Below are positions 53,401 through 63,100 of a stretch of 64,000 bases of DNA, piece after piece. The stretch's first letter is position 1; every line of letters begins with the position of its first letter. The translations under genes were made by a program, and so were the position numbers. The notes below the pieces were generated by a model. It searched no databases, was not told the DNA's origin, and saw only the letters and a program-made list of their open reading frames with translations. The stretch spans positions 3,006 through 67,005 of the forward strand of contig NZ_LMOR01000003.1 of NCBI RefSeq assembly GCF_001424225.1. Reading direction: 5' to 3'. The DNA comes from Microbacterium sp. Leaf151. Lineage in GTDB: Bacteria; Actinomycetota; Actinomycetes; Actinomycetales; Microbacteriaceae.

Positions 53401-53427
53401 CACGACGTCGCTCTCGCCCGCGGTTGA
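50410..53427 (+). CDS. sbcC: Exonuclease SbcCD, subunit C (Rad50-type ATPase)
   Basis: A 1005-residue SMC-like protein: Walker A GRTGAGKSS at 35-43, QQQFLQVILLAQNRFARFL, two long coiled-coil arms (about 180-500 and 540-850), zinc-hook CxxC Cys519-Cys522 (CAVC), signature LSGGE at 904-908, Walker B TLFIDEGFGSLD and His switch in ISHVASM. GTG start overlaps sbcD. Complex tethers and processes DNA ends and hairpins. Confidence 0.96.
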   Translation: MKLHRLELEGFGPFLDAQEVDFDAFADDGIFLITGRTGAGKSSVLDGVCYALYGGVPRYDGAERRLRSDHCGPDDPTRVTLEFSAEGERWRVTRSPEFERPKRRGGGTTKEPHRALLEVLAPEGWTGVAARPVDVAARLDEILGLTQQQFLQVILLAQNRFARFLLAKNDERLTLLRTLFGTRSFEQYAADLDERRKRASERLASEGVEVATLLDEAERLVHELDDREHDHPVPGDDEGAVRGVSERLALVVRAVERADYRADTLSRENRVVDARLDAALAAEREARSLAERQSDRLGERERLTALEAQAEAIAAVRREAGAAAAAEELRPAIETAEAARRAYGLADERLVDADAGVRAVDEVLADDADLGSRDDALTALLSRGEAALKVERELADLDRDVNRLRGRVDTVDAERQKLAVERLEIPDMLRVLDDRIAELAGADARRDAALAFRDETSRRLDAAREAARLLDQRDQADLASLVRADDLQRAIDAWTTLLRRRLSGAAVELAHDLVDGEPCAVCGAREHPHPARGSDAPVSDADLSAAEDRKNAAVESDRLASDSARVARDAHALAAALAGGESVEVLRARLATTEDALVAAATDVDEYDRVRGDRTRAADLDAAIARRLDTLGAELAVARQDLALAQQRAEGLGGEVAAARGGFDTVAARQDDLRARRDAVRRLISARAALAGARDARRDADSAVAALVADSPFAEVASVTAALRSAAHRRSLDTAAAEYDAALAATRQRLFDLELMLVDAGDEPIDLAPFVAEVASAREAVQLIAAAGAGARALAERLRSLAQRADAGHAAVASLADEYAVVARLADTVAGRAPNTRRMTLETFVLAAELEEIVTAANLRLEHMSAGRYRLQHTDALAARGASSGLGLEIMDAFTGQCRPPQSLSGGETFLTSLALALGLAEVVTARAGGLRLDTLFIDEGFGSLDDDTLDLAMRTLDELRQGGRTVGVISHVASMRDQLPAQLHVTATPRGPSVIRHDVALARG

Positions 53428-53461
53428 AGCTCGGCGGGGGCATCGCGTTTAGGCTTGTCGC

Positions 53462-53644
53462 ATGCGCAAGAGCACACTGTGGACCGTCGTCGGCGTCGTC
53501 GTCGCCGTGATCATCGCCTGGGTGCTGGTGAACATCCTGTTCTCGCTGATCGCATTCGCCTTCCGGCTGATCGCGGTGGCCATCGTGGCGCTGATTGTCT
53601 TCTTCGTGTTGCGTGCGGTGTTCGCCCGCCGTGAGGTGGACTGA
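53462..53644 (+). CDS. Small membrane protein
   Basis: A 60-residue protein, hydrophobic from residue 7 to about 52 (two helices), with short basic ends (MRKS, RREVD). TAGGCT 6 nt before ATG marks a leaderless start. Function unknown. Confidence 0.7.
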   Translation: MRKSTLWTVVGVVVAVIIAWVLVNILFSLIAFAFRLIAVAIVALIVFFVLRAVFARREVD

Positions 53645-53739
53645 CCGGGGATGACACCCCTCGGGACGCGACACGGAGTCGACGACCCCGAGCGCAAGCC
53701 CGGGTGTGATGTCGGAGGCCCGGAGTAGCGTCCCTCACG

Positions 53740-55242
53740 ATGTCTGATCAGGCCCCCACCTCCTCGAAACCATCCGCGCCCATCACCCGCGACATCGACT
53801 TGTCGCCGCGGCACCGGTGGCGGGCGTACTGGGTGGCGGTCGCGGTGGCGGCGCTGACCATCCTCGACCTGACGAAGGTCAACGTCGCACTGCCCTCGAT
53901 CGAGGCGGCTTTGAACGCCGGTCCGACAGAGCTGCAGCTCGTCGTGTCGGGCTACATCCTGACGTTCGGCCTGGTGCTCGTGCCGGCCGGGCGTCTGGGA
54001 GACCTTCGGTCGCGCCGCGTGCTGTTCCTCGTCGGCCTCTCGCTGTTCCTCGTGACGAGCCTGGCGTGCGCCCTCGCACCGAACACCACCGTGCTGCTGG
54101 TCGCTCGCCTCTTGCAGGGCGTGGCGGCCGGCATCCAGATGCCTCAGGTGCTGGGTTTGGTCCAACAGTTGTTCCAGGGGAAAGAACGCGGGCGTGCCTT
54201 CGGTCTGTTCGGCGCGACGATCGGCATCGCCACGGCGTTCGGACCGACCCTCGGTGGCCTCCTCATCGCCCTGGGAGGAGAAACCGACGGGTGGCGTCTG
54301 ATCTTCTGGATCAACATCCCCCTCGTCGCCATCGTCATCGTTCTGGCCGCCTGGCTCCTCCCCGACACCCGCACGAAGTCGCATCGCCGTCTCGATCTCG
54401 ATCCCGTGGGTATCGTGCTGTTCGCGGCGACGATCCTCGCGCTGATGTGGCCGTTCCTGTTCACCACCGGCAGCCCCGGCGACAATCCGAACCGCTGGTG
54501 GTTGCTGGTGGCGTCCGTGGTCTTCGCGGCGGCTTTCGTGTTCTGGGAGCGTCGTTACGCGGAGCGCGGTCGGATGCCGCTCATGCCGTTCTCGATCTTC
54601 TCGCTGGCGTCATATCGCAACGGCGTCCTCATCTCGACGGCGTACTTCTCCGCGATACCGGCCATGTTCCTGTTGGGAACGCTGTTCCTCCAGGGCGGGC
54701 TCGGCCTCGAACCGGTCTTCGCGGGCATGGTGACGATCGGGTTCGCGGTCGCCTCGGCATGGAGCTCGTGGATCGGCGGCAACCTCGTCACCCGCCTCGG
54801 CCGCCCGCTCGTGGTGTGGGGGATCCTCGGCATGGTCGCCACGGCCGGGGGCCTCGTGCTCGTGGCATTGTTCACGGCTCCCGAATGGACCCCGTGGGCC
54901 ATGGCCGCCGTGATGACGTTCGGCGGCTTCGCGGGAGGTCTCGTGATCTCGCCCAACCAGACCCTCACGCTCGCCGACATCCCGGTGCGCAGCGGCGGCG
55001 TCGCCGGCTCCGTCGGTCAGCTCGGCCAGCGCATCGGTACGGCCGTCGGTACGGCGATCGCCCTGGCGCTTTTCTACGCCACCGTCTACCGCGAACAAGA
55101 CACGGTGGATGACACGGTGGTGCTCTACCACGACGCCTATGCGTCCGGCATGATCACCGTCGGCGTCTTCCTGGGCCTCGCGCTCATCGTGGGCGTGGCC
55201 GACCTGGCCAAGCGCGCGAAGACGGGGTCGCAGACTCCCTGA
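53740..55242 (+). CDS. MFS transporter, DHA2 (14-TM) drug exporter family
   Basis: A 500-residue DHA2/EmrB-QacA-type proton antiporter with about 14 helices. LDLTKVNVALPSIEAAL is the family TM1 motif (usually LDxTIVNVALP), RLGDLRSRRVLFLVG is motif A, RLLQGVAAGIQMPQVLGLV motif B, and GATIGIATAFGPTLGGLL motif C of exporters. Substrate unknown. TAGCGT lies 8 nt before ATG. No regulator gene adjacent. Confidence 0.93.
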   Translation: MSDQAPTSSKPSAPITRDIDLSPRHRWRAYWVAVAVAALTILDLTKVNVALPSIEAALNAGPTELQLVVSGYILTFGLVLVPAGRLGDLRSRRVLFLVGLSLFLVTSLACALAPNTTVLLVARLLQGVAAGIQMPQVLGLVQQLFQGKERGRAFGLFGATIGIATAFGPTLGGLLIALGGETDGWRLIFWINIPLVAIVIVLAAWLLPDTRTKSHRRLDLDPVGIVLFAATILALMWPFLFTTGSPGDNPNRWWLLVASVVFAAAFVFWERRYAERGRMPLMPFSIFSLASYRNGVLISTAYFSAIPAMFLLGTLFLQGGLGLEPVFAGMVTIGFAVASAWSSWIGGNLVTRLGRPLVVWGILGMVATAGGLVLVALFTAPEWTPWAMAAVMTFGGFAGGLVISPNQTLTLADIPVRSGGVAGSVGQLGQRIGTAVGTAIALALFYATVYREQDTVDDTVVLYHDAYASGMITVGVFLGLALIVGVADLAKRAKTGSQTP

Positions 55243-55323
55243 CCGCGGGCGGAACGGCGGTACTCGGCGCAGCCATCCCAGGGTCGCGGTAGAGCGGGGT
55301 CGGACGAGGCGGTGAACCCGTCG

Positions 55324-55881
55324 TCAGACGCCGTAGCGGGCGCGCAGTTCGTCGCGCAGGTGGTGACTGCAGCGCTCGACCACGACGTCCCACAGCTCGG
55401 TGGCGCCGTCCTGCGCGCGGTCCGAGACGGCACGCAGGACGCGGATGGGCACGCCGAACTGCTGCGCGACCCAGATGAGCGCGTACGACTCCATGTCGAC
55501 GAGGCGGGCTCCGAGCCCGCGGATGAGGGCGACGGTCTCGGCGTCGTCGACGAAGTGATCGCCGGTGGCGATGATGAGGCCGTCGTGACCGGTGTCGACA
55601 CGCGGCGGCAGTGAGACGTGCTCACCGAATGTGCCGTCGAGCCCCTTCACGTCGTGCTGGATGGCGGCCAAGATGTCGTAGACGCCGCCTTCGACAGCGT
55701 CGTCGATCGCGCCGGCGGTGCCGACGACGACGATCTCGTCGTACTCGCCCTGGCACAGGGCGCGGGTGAGGGCGGAGGCGGCCGGGATCTTTCCCACCCC
55801 GGTGAGCAGGACATCGAAACCGGGGATGTCCGCCTCGAAGGCGATGAGTTCGGACGCGTGGGCGGCGACGAGGAGCTTCAC
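55324..55881 (-). CDS. Nucleosidase (5'-methylthioadenosine/S-adenosylhomocysteine nucleosidase-like)
   Basis: A 185-residue short MTAN/purine nucleoside phosphorylase-fold protein: LLTGVGKIPAASALTRAL, VVVGTAGAIDD, IATGDHFVDD and LVDMESYALIWVAQQF (MExA-like with nucleoside-binding Glu), RAVSDRAQDGA (catalytic Asp in SD). Lacks some N-terminal sequence of the 230-residue enzymes, so substrate is uncertain. GTG 55881 has a GAGAAT hexamer 6 nt upstream. Confidence 0.82.
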   Translation of the reverse strand: MKLLVAAHASELIAFEADIPGFDVLLTGVGKIPAASALTRALCQGEYDEIVVVGTAGAIDDAVEGGVYDILAAIQHDVKGLDGTFGEHVSLPPRVDTGHDGLIIATGDHFVDDAETVALIRGLGARLVDMESYALIWVAQQFGVPIRVLRAVSDRAQDGATELWDVVVERCSHHLRDELRARYGV

Positions 55882-55969
55882 CCCTCCATTCTCACCTGCC
55901 GGCGACAATGGTCCGCGCCGTGCCGACCTACGGGCGGATCGGACCCCGAAGCGGGCCCGATCCACACCG

Positions 55970-56914
55970 TCATGCCTGGGCCGGGTCCGACGCCTTCGAC
56001 AGTCGGGCGATCTCGTCCGGCGTCAGCTGGAGGGACGCGCCGGCCAGCAGGTCGGCGACCTGCTCGACCTTCGACGCGCTCGCGATGGGTGCGGCCACGG
56101 TCGGCTGGGTACGCAACCACGCCAGTGCGGTCGAGGCGATGGACGCGCCGTGCGCGGAGCCGACGTCTTCGAGCGCGTCGATGAGGGCGAGGCCTGCGGG
56201 TGTGGCGAGCTTCGCGGCGCCCCCGGCTCGCGGCGAGTCACCCCCGGCATCCGACGAACGGTACTTGCCCGTGAGGAACCCGCTCGCCAGCGCGTAATAC
56301 GGTACGAGCGACATGTCGTACTGCTGGGCGACGGGCACGATCTCCCGCTCGACCTCGGTGCGGTGGACGAGGTTGTAGTGGGGCTGCACGGCGACGGGAA
56401 GATCGGCGCCCGCGGCCTCCGCCAGCGACACCCATTCGCGGATGCGCTCGGCGGTATAGTTCGAGACGCCCACGTATCTCACGAGCCCGTCACGCACGAG
56501 ACCGGCGAAGGCGGCGACGGTCTCTTCCAGGGGGGTGTCGGCGTCGTCGAAGTGGGCGTAGTACAGGTCGATCGTCTCGACGCCGAGACGCTTCAGCGAC
56601 GCCTCGGCGGCGGCCCGCACGTTCGCCGCGGACAGGCCACGGAAGTCGGGGTGCGTGCTCACCTTCGTCGCGACGACGACGTCGGAAGGCCCTCGCGAAG
56701 CGAGCCACTCACCGATCAGGGTCTCGCTCTCGCCGCCCGAGTGGCCGGGGACCCACGCACTGTAGCCGTCGGCGGTGTCGATGAAGTTGCCGCCCCCGTC
56801 GCGGAAGGCGTCGAGGACCGCGAACGACGTATCGCGATCGGCCGTCCAGCCGAAGACGTTGCCGCCGAGCGAGAGGGGGAAGATGTCGAGGTCGCTGCGT
56901 CCGATGCGCGTCAT
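55970..56914 (-). CDS. Aldo/keto reductase
   Basis: A 314-residue TIM-barrel NADPH oxidoreductase of the YajO/Tas-like (AKR11/12) group: FIDTADGYSAWVPGHSGGESETLIGEWL has the Asp/Tyr of the tetrad, VVATKVS the Lys, DLYYAHFDD the His; IGVSNY-like VGVSNYTAERI and PIASASKVEQV bind cofactor. Substrate unknown. AAAGGA 6 nt before ATG 56914. Confidence 0.92.
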   Translation of the reverse strand: MTRIGRSDLDIFPLSLGGNVFGWTADRDTSFAVLDAFRDGGGNFIDTADGYSAWVPGHSGGESETLIGEWLASRGPSDVVVATKVSTHPDFRGLSAANVRAAAEASLKRLGVETIDLYYAHFDDADTPLEETVAAFAGLVRDGLVRYVGVSNYTAERIREWVSLAEAAGADLPVAVQPHYNLVHRTEVEREIVPVAQQYDMSLVPYYALASGFLTGKYRSSDAGGDSPRAGGAAKLATPAGLALIDALEDVGSAHGASIASTALAWLRTQPTVAAPIASASKVEQVADLLAGASLQLTPDEIARLSKASDPAQA

Positions 56915-56990
56915 GATGTCCTTTCGGAGGGGGGTCACTGACCTTGGAGACAACGACCCTCGCCCGTGGGCATTCCCGTGACGCGCCGGG

Positions 56991-57125
56991 TCAGCTCCCG
57001 CCGGAGAGGATGCCGATGAGTCCGCTGACTAGGAGCCAGAGACCGATTCCGGCGCCCGCGATCCAGATGACGACCGTGCCGGGCGGATACTTCTTCTTGC
57101 CGCCGTCTTCGCCCGGAGCGCTCAC
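56991..57125 (-). CDS. Very small single-helix membrane protein
   Basis: A 44-residue protein, VSAPGEDGGKKKYPPG then one helix (TVVIWIAGAGIGLWLLVSGLIGIL). GTG start overlaps the stop of the next upstream gene by 4 nt (GTGA), the main evidence that it is real. Unknown function. Confidence 0.6.
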   Translation of the reverse strand: MSAPGEDGGKKKYPPGTVVIWIAGAGIGLWLLVSGLIGILSGGS

Positions 57126-57319
57126 GTGCGCACCATCATCACGATCGAGACGATCAGCACGGCGAGACCTCCGACGACGGCTATGGCGGCGATGATGGGG
57201 CCGCCGCCGGTGAGGAAGGCGGCGACACCGAGGGCCAGGAACAACACGGCCACCACGATGCCGACGATCTGATAGACGCGGTACCGACGACTGTCCGTCG
57301 TCATTCTCTGCTCGCTCAC
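57122..57319 (-). CDS. Small two-helix membrane protein
   Basis: A 65-residue protein with helices about 16-37 and 42-62. GTG 57319 has AAGGGGG 5 nt upstream; ATG 57304 is alternative. Translationally coupled to the 44-residue protein. Family unknown. Confidence 0.68.
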   Translation of the reverse strand: MSEQRMTTDSRRYRVYQIVGIVVAVLFLALGVAAFLTGGGPIIAAIAVVGGLAVLIVSIVMMVRT

Positions 57320-57444
57320 GCTGCCCCCTTCCGCCCCAGGTTATCGAAAACGCGCGAGGCCCCCGTGCCGTCATCCCCAGGCGGTCCGCTTGTCATCACG
57401 AAGCGGGCGACCCCCGCGGCGCCGACCCGGCGTAGCGTGGGTGC

Positions 57445-57942
57445 ATGGCGCGCCCCGTTCCCGACCCCGTTCGTCCCGGCCAGGAATCGGTGTGGGACTA
57501 CCCCCGCCCTCCGCGCGTGGAGCGTGAGAGACGGCGCGTGCAGATCGACTTCGGCGGCACGCGCATCGTCGACACCGACGACGTCGTCCGCGTGCTCGAG
57601 ACGAGTCACCCACCGGTCTACTACGTGCCGATCGCCGCTTTCGCCGTCGCGTTGACGCTCGGTCAGGGTGCGTCGTTCTGCGAGTTCAAGGGGGCGGCCC
57701 GGTACTTCGACGTGCACGGCGGCGGGGGAGCGGTGGCCGAGCGGGCGGCGTGGAACTACCCCCGCCCCATGCCCGGGTACGAGGTGCTGCACGACCGCGT
57801 CGCCGTGTATGCGGGCCCCATGGATGCGGTCGTCCTCGGGGGAGAGACCGTCGAGCCTCAGCCCGGCGGCTTCTACGGCGGATGGGTCACGAGCGATCTC
57901 GCGGGTCCTTTCAAGGGCGTCCCCGGCTCGATGGGTTGGTAG
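57445..57942 (+). CDS. DUF427 protein
   Basis: A 165-residue DUF427 (NTP_transf_9) protein: VWDYPRPPRVE, IVDTDDVVRVLETSHPPVYYVP, FCEFKGAARYFDV and WNYPRPMPGYEVLHDRVAVYAGPMDAVVLGGE. Beta-rich fold of unknown activity. TAGCGT 6 nt before ATG (leaderless). Confidence 0.9.
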   Translation: MARPVPDPVRPGQESVWDYPRPPRVERERRRVQIDFGGTRIVDTDDVVRVLETSHPPVYYVPIAAFAVALTLGQGASFCEFKGAARYFDVHGGGGAVAERAAWNYPRPMPGYEVLHDRVAVYAGPMDAVVLGGETVEPQPGGFYGGWVTSDLAGPFKGVPGSMGW

Positions 57943-57971
57943 GGGCGGCGAACCCCGATCCGTCGCGCAGG

Positions 57972-60029
57972 CTATTCCGCGAACGCCCCCGGCACCGCCG
58001 CGTGCAGGTCGGCGAGCCACGCTCGCGCGTTGCCGTCGGACGGCGCGCGCCAGTCGCCGCGGGGTGACAACGACCCCGCGGGCGACACTTTCGGCCCGTT
58101 GGGAATGGCCGTGCGCTTGAACTGCGCGAAGCCGAAGAAGCGCTGCAGGAACACCTCCAGCCACTTCGCCACGGTGACGAGGTCGTACGACGGTCGTTCA
58201 CCCTCGGGGTAGCCCGGGGGCCAGGTCCCGGCATCCGGATCCGCCCAGGCGTGGGCGGCGAGGAAAGCGATCTTCGAGGGACGGAAGCCGAAGCGCAGCA
58301 CGTGGTAGAGCGTGAAATCGTGCAGGTTGTAGGGACCGATGCGGTCCTCCGTCGACTGCATGCGTCCGTCTTGACCGGCGGGCACCAGCTCGGGGCTGAT
58401 CTCGGTGTCGAGCACGGCCTGCAGCACCTCGACGGTGGCCGCACTCAGCTCGCCCGCGGAGATGACCCACCGGATGATGTGCTGGATGAGGGTCTTGGGC
58501 ACGCCCGGATTCACCGAGTAGTGGCTCATCTGATCGCCCACGCCGTAGGTCGACCAGCCGAGGGCGATCTCGGACAGGTCGCCCGTGCCGACGACGATGC
58601 CGCCGTTCTTGTTGGCGAGACGGAAGAGGTAGTCGGTGCGCAGGCCCGCCTGCACGTTCTCGAACGTGACGTCGTGCACCGGCTCGCCCGAGGCGAAGGG
58701 GTGCCCCATGCGCGCGAGCATCTCGGATGCCGCCGGGCGGATGTCGATCTCCTCGATCGAGGCCCCGACGGCCTCGGCGAGGGCGATCGCGTTGCGCTTG
58801 GTCTTCTCGCTGGTGGCGAAGCCGGGGAGCGTGTAGGTGAGGATGTCGCTGCGGGGGCGCCCCATGCGGTCCATGGCCTGCGCGATCACCAGAAGTGCGT
58901 GGGTGGAGTCGAGGCCGCCGCTGACGCCGAGGACGGGCTTCGGGTCGCCGATGGCCCGGAGCCGCTGCACGAGGCCCGACACCTGGATGTTGAACGCCTC
59001 GTAGCAGTCCTGCGCGAGCCGAGTGGGGTCGTCGGGGACGAAGGGGAAGCGGTCGAGCGTCCGGCGCAGACCGATGTCGCCCGCGGGGGGCGTGAGCTCG
59101 AAGGGCACCGTGCGGAACGCGGGTGCCATCGTGCGGCGGTTGTCGTCGAACGTGCCTTGGCGGATGCGGTCCTGCCGGAGGCGATCGAGGTCGACGTCGG
59201 CGACGCTCCGGCGCGGCCCGTCGGGGAACCGCTCTGTCGTGGCGAGCAGCTGGCCGCCCTCGTGGATCATGGTCTGGCCGTCCCACGAGACGTCGTTGGT
59301 CGATTCGCCCTGACCGGCCGCGGCGTACACGTACGCGGCGAGGCAACGCAGGGACTGCGACTGCGAGAGCAGGGTGCGGTCGTCGGCCCGACCGATCGTG
59401 ATGGGACTGCCCGACAGGTTCGCCAGCACCGTCGCGCCCGCGAGGGCGGCGCCGGAAGAGGGCGGGATCGGCACCCAGACGTCTTCGCACACCTCTGCGT
59501 GCAGGGTGAGCCCCGGTACGTCGACGGCGTCGAAGAGCAGATCGGGTCCGAACGGCACCGTCTGGCCGGCGACGACGATGTGCTGCCCCGCCTGGTCATC
59601 GCCGCGGGCGTACCAGCGCTGTTCGTAGAACTCGCGGTAGGTCGGGAGGTACGCCTTGGGCACGACGCCGAGGATGCGACCTCGATGGATGACCACGGCG
59701 CAGTTGAACAGCCTGTTGCCGTGCCGGAGTGGCGCGCCCACCAGCAGCACCGGAAGCAGATCCGCGGATGCCACGACCAGGCGCGACAGGGCCGCCTCGA
59801 CGGCGTCGAGCAGCGGATCCTGCATGACCAGGTCGTCGATGGCGTAGCCGGAGAGGCAGAGCTCGGGGAACACCGCGACCGCGACGCCCTCGGCGTCGCA
59901 CGCGCGGGCGGAATCGAGCACGGCGTCGGCGTTGGTGGCGGGGTCGGCGACCGCGACGGGGATCGTGCACGCGGCCACGCGCGCGAACCCGTGCCGGTAG
60001 ACGCTCTCGAACGGCAGATCGGTGATCAC
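57972..60029 (-). CDS. nadE: Glutamine-dependent NAD(+) synthetase
   Basis: A 685-residue two-domain enzyme for the last step of NAD synthesis. Residues ~15-300 are a nitrilase-type glutaminase with triad Glu56 (FPELCLSGY), Lys125 (PKAYLPTYREFYE) and Cys181 (AEVCEDVWVP); residues ~340-680 the synthetase with PP-loop SGGLDST at 370-376. Length fits the long actinobacterial form (about 680). GTG start lies 6 nt after CAGACT. Divergent from the nuclease/helicase gene. Confidence 0.96.
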   Translation of the reverse strand: MITDLPFESVYRHGFARVAACTIPVAVADPATNADAVLDSARACDAEGVAVAVFPELCLSGYAIDDLVMQDPLLDAVEAALSRLVVASADLLPVLLVGAPLRHGNRLFNCAVVIHRGRILGVVPKAYLPTYREFYEQRWYARGDDQAGQHIVVAGQTVPFGPDLLFDAVDVPGLTLHAEVCEDVWVPIPPSSGAALAGATVLANLSGSPITIGRADDRTLLSQSQSLRCLAAYVYAAAGQGESTNDVSWDGQTMIHEGGQLLATTERFPDGPRRSVADVDLDRLRQDRIRQGTFDDNRRTMAPAFRTVPFELTPPAGDIGLRRTLDRFPFVPDDPTRLAQDCYEAFNIQVSGLVQRLRAIGDPKPVLGVSGGLDSTHALLVIAQAMDRMGRPRSDILTYTLPGFATSEKTKRNAIALAEAVGASIEEIDIRPAASEMLARMGHPFASGEPVHDVTFENVQAGLRTDYLFRLANKNGGIVVGTGDLSEIALGWSTYGVGDQMSHYSVNPGVPKTLIQHIIRWVISAGELSAATVEVLQAVLDTEISPELVPAGQDGRMQSTEDRIGPYNLHDFTLYHVLRFGFRPSKIAFLAAHAWADPDAGTWPPGYPEGERPSYDLVTVAKWLEVFLQRFFGFAQFKRTAIPNGPKVSPAGSLSPRGDWRAPSDGNARAWLADLHAAVPGAFAE

Positions 60030-60136
60030 CTCCCCAGTCTGGCAGGCCCCTTCGACACCGCGGCAGTGGGATCGCTCAGGCGGGGTCTGTGGATGCCCGG
60101 CGGGCGATGTCGGGGGTCGCGGTTAGCGTGGAGGTC

Positions 60137-63100
60137 ATGCGGTACATCGAGCGCGACGCGCGCATCGTCTGGAGCGCCAGCGACCTCAAGGCTGCGGCCG
60201 AGTGCGAGTTCGCGTGGCTGCGCGCGATCGACGCCAAGCTCGGGCGCATCGCCGCCGTCGACGACCCGGTCGATGCCACGCTCGAACGCGCCGCGCGTCT
60301 GGGCACCGCGCATGAACTCCGCGTGCTCGACGAATACCGGGCGCGCCTCGGCGCAGCGGTGCACGAGATCCCCGCTGCCCGGTCCTCCGACGCAGACGCC
60401 CTCGCCGAGTCCGTGCGCCTCACCGACGCAGCGCTCGCAGACCCCGCGGCCGAGGTCGTCTACCAGGCGGCCTTCGCGACCGATGAGTTCGTCGGCTTCG
60501 CCGACTTCCTCGTGCGCGAACCCGAGCCCGGAGCCGACGGCACCCGAGCCGACGGCACGCGACCGTGGGTCGTGCAAGACACCAAACTCGCACGTCGCGC
60601 TCGCGTCACGGCCCTGATGCAGCTCGCCGCCTACGTCGACCAGCTCGACCGGCTCGACGTACCGCGGTCCGCCGAGGTGCAGCTGCTACTCGGCGACGGC
60701 TCCACGAGCACGCACCGCGTCGACGACCTTCTCCCCGTCTTCCGCCTCCGGCGGGAGCGCCTCCGCGCCCTCATCGCCGATCGCGCGGTGGGCCTCGGTG
60801 CCGCGGGACCCGTCATCGGATGGGGCGATGCGCGCGGTGACCTCGGGGTCGTCGCCTGCGGACGATGCGCGACCTGCGAGATCGAGGTCGTCTCCCACCG
60901 TGACCTGCTGCTCGTGGCGGGCATGCGGCCCGTGCAGCGCGATCGCCTGCGGGCGGGCGGCATCCAGACGATTGACGCCCTCGCCATCGCCGCCGAGGCG
61001 CCCGCCGCCATGAGCGCCGACACGTTCGCGTCGCTGCGCACGCAGGCGCGACTGCAGCTCGAAAGTCCCGCGGGCGTGCCGTCCGAAGACGACCCCGCGC
61101 ACGCGGTCCCCACCTTCGAGGTCGTGGCGCCGAAGTCGCTCGGGGTGCTGCCGCGTCCCGACCACGGCGACCTCTTCTTCGACTTCGAGGGCGACCCGCT
61201 CTACACCGAGGGCGTCGGCGAGCACTGGGGGATCGACTACCTGTTCGGCTGGATCGACACGCGCGAGACGTACGGCGCGCTGTGGGCGCACACCTTCGAT
61301 GAGGAGCGCGCCGCACTCGAGACGTTCCTCGACATGGTGACGCTGCGCCGCCGGCAGTACCCCGACATGCACATCTACCACTACGCCCCGTACGAGCCGA
61401 CTCACCTCCTGACGATGGCCGCACGCTACGGCGTGCGCGAGGCCGACGTGGATCGGCTCCTGCGCGACGGCGTCTTCGTCGACCTCTACCCGGTCGTGAG
61501 GCGAGCGCTCCGTGTGGGATCGCGGTCGTATTCGATCAAGAAGCTCGAGCCGCTGTACATGGGCGACGAGGTCCGCACGAGCGACGTCCAGCGCGGCGAC
61601 GACTCGATCGTGAAGTACGTCGAAGCGCGTGCGCTCGCCGCCGACGGCGACACCGAGGCCGCCCAGACGGTGCTCGACGATCTCGCCGACTACAACCGGT
61701 ACGACTGCGTCTCCACCCGCCGTCTGCGCGACTGGCTCGTCGATCGCGCACGAGAGTCCGGTGCTGTGCCCGCACGCAGCGCAGAGCCCGATGAGCAGGC
61801 CTACGAGCCGTCCCCCCGGGCGACCGCTCTGCAGCGGTGGGCCGCCGACGCGGCTCGACCGGGTTTCGACACTCCCGATGCCACGGCGCTGCGCCTCGCG
61901 GCCGCGGCGATCGACTACTACCCGCGTGAAGAGAAGACCTATTGGGCGACCCACTTCCTCCGGCTGCGGGAGCCCGTGTCGGTCTGGGAAGAGACGCGCG
62001 ATGTCGTGGTCGTGGACGCTGCCCGGTCCCGTGTCGTGGCCGACTGGCACATCGCCGAGTCGGGTCGCGGATCCGAGCGTCGACTGGTCGAGCTGCGGGG
62101 AGAACCCGCCCCCGGCACGCGCCTGAGTGTGGATGCCGACCCATTCGCGATCTACGACCTGCCCGCCCCGTTCCCGATCGAGACCCGTCCGCGATGGATC
62201 CACGGCGCGCGCCGCGTCACCGTGCGCGAGGTGCTCGACGACGGCGCGATCGTCGAAGAGATCGCGGCCGACGGTGTCACGTGGCACGAACTGCCGCTGG
62301 CACTGACTCCCGCGGCGCCCCCGCGCTCAGGCAACCAGCAGAAGGCGATCGACGCGTGGGCCGACGCCGTGCTGACCGCTGCGCCGACGATCCCGCACGG
62401 ACCCGCCGCCGACATCCTGCGGCGCATCCCCCCGCGCACCCTCTCCGGCGCCCTCGCACCGGTGGCCGCCCTCGCGGTCGCCGGCATGGCCGACACCGCC
62501 GTGAGCGCCGCCTCAGGCGACGACGAAGTCACCGCGATCGCCCGAAGCGTGGCCGATCTCGACCACAGCTATCTAGCCGTTCAGGGTCCTCCCGGAACCG
62601 GCAAGACCTACGTCGGATCGCACGTCATCGCCCGGCTCGTCGCCGAGCGCGGCTACCGCATCGGCGTCGTCGCCCAGTCGCACGCGACGATCGAGCACAT
62701 GCTCGACCAGGTCATCGCGGCGGGGGTCCCGGCGTCCCGTGTCGGCAAGGCCCCCAAAGACCCGAGCCTCGCGCACGCGTTCACGGTGCTCCCCAAGAAC
62801 GGCGTCGCCGCCTTCACCGCTGAGAACGCCGCGGGCGGGTTCGTCGTGGGCGGCACCGCATGGGACTTCAGCCACGAGGCCCGCATCCCCCGGGGGAGCC
62901 TCGACCTCCTCGTCATCGACGAGGCGGGGCAGTTCTCCCTGGCGTCCACCATCGCCGTCTCGCTCGCGGCTCAGCGCCTGCTGCTCCTCGGCGATCCGCA
63001 GCAGCTCCCGCAGGTGAGCCAGGGCACGCACCCCGAGCCGGTCGACACCTCGGCGTTGGGGTGGATCATTGACGGCGCAGAGGTGGTCCCGCCTGAGCTC

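Noticed and set aside
57972..60029. Open plus-strand frame of 788 codons opposite nadE
   Set aside because: No recognisable domain; nadE on the minus strand has all catalytic motifs.
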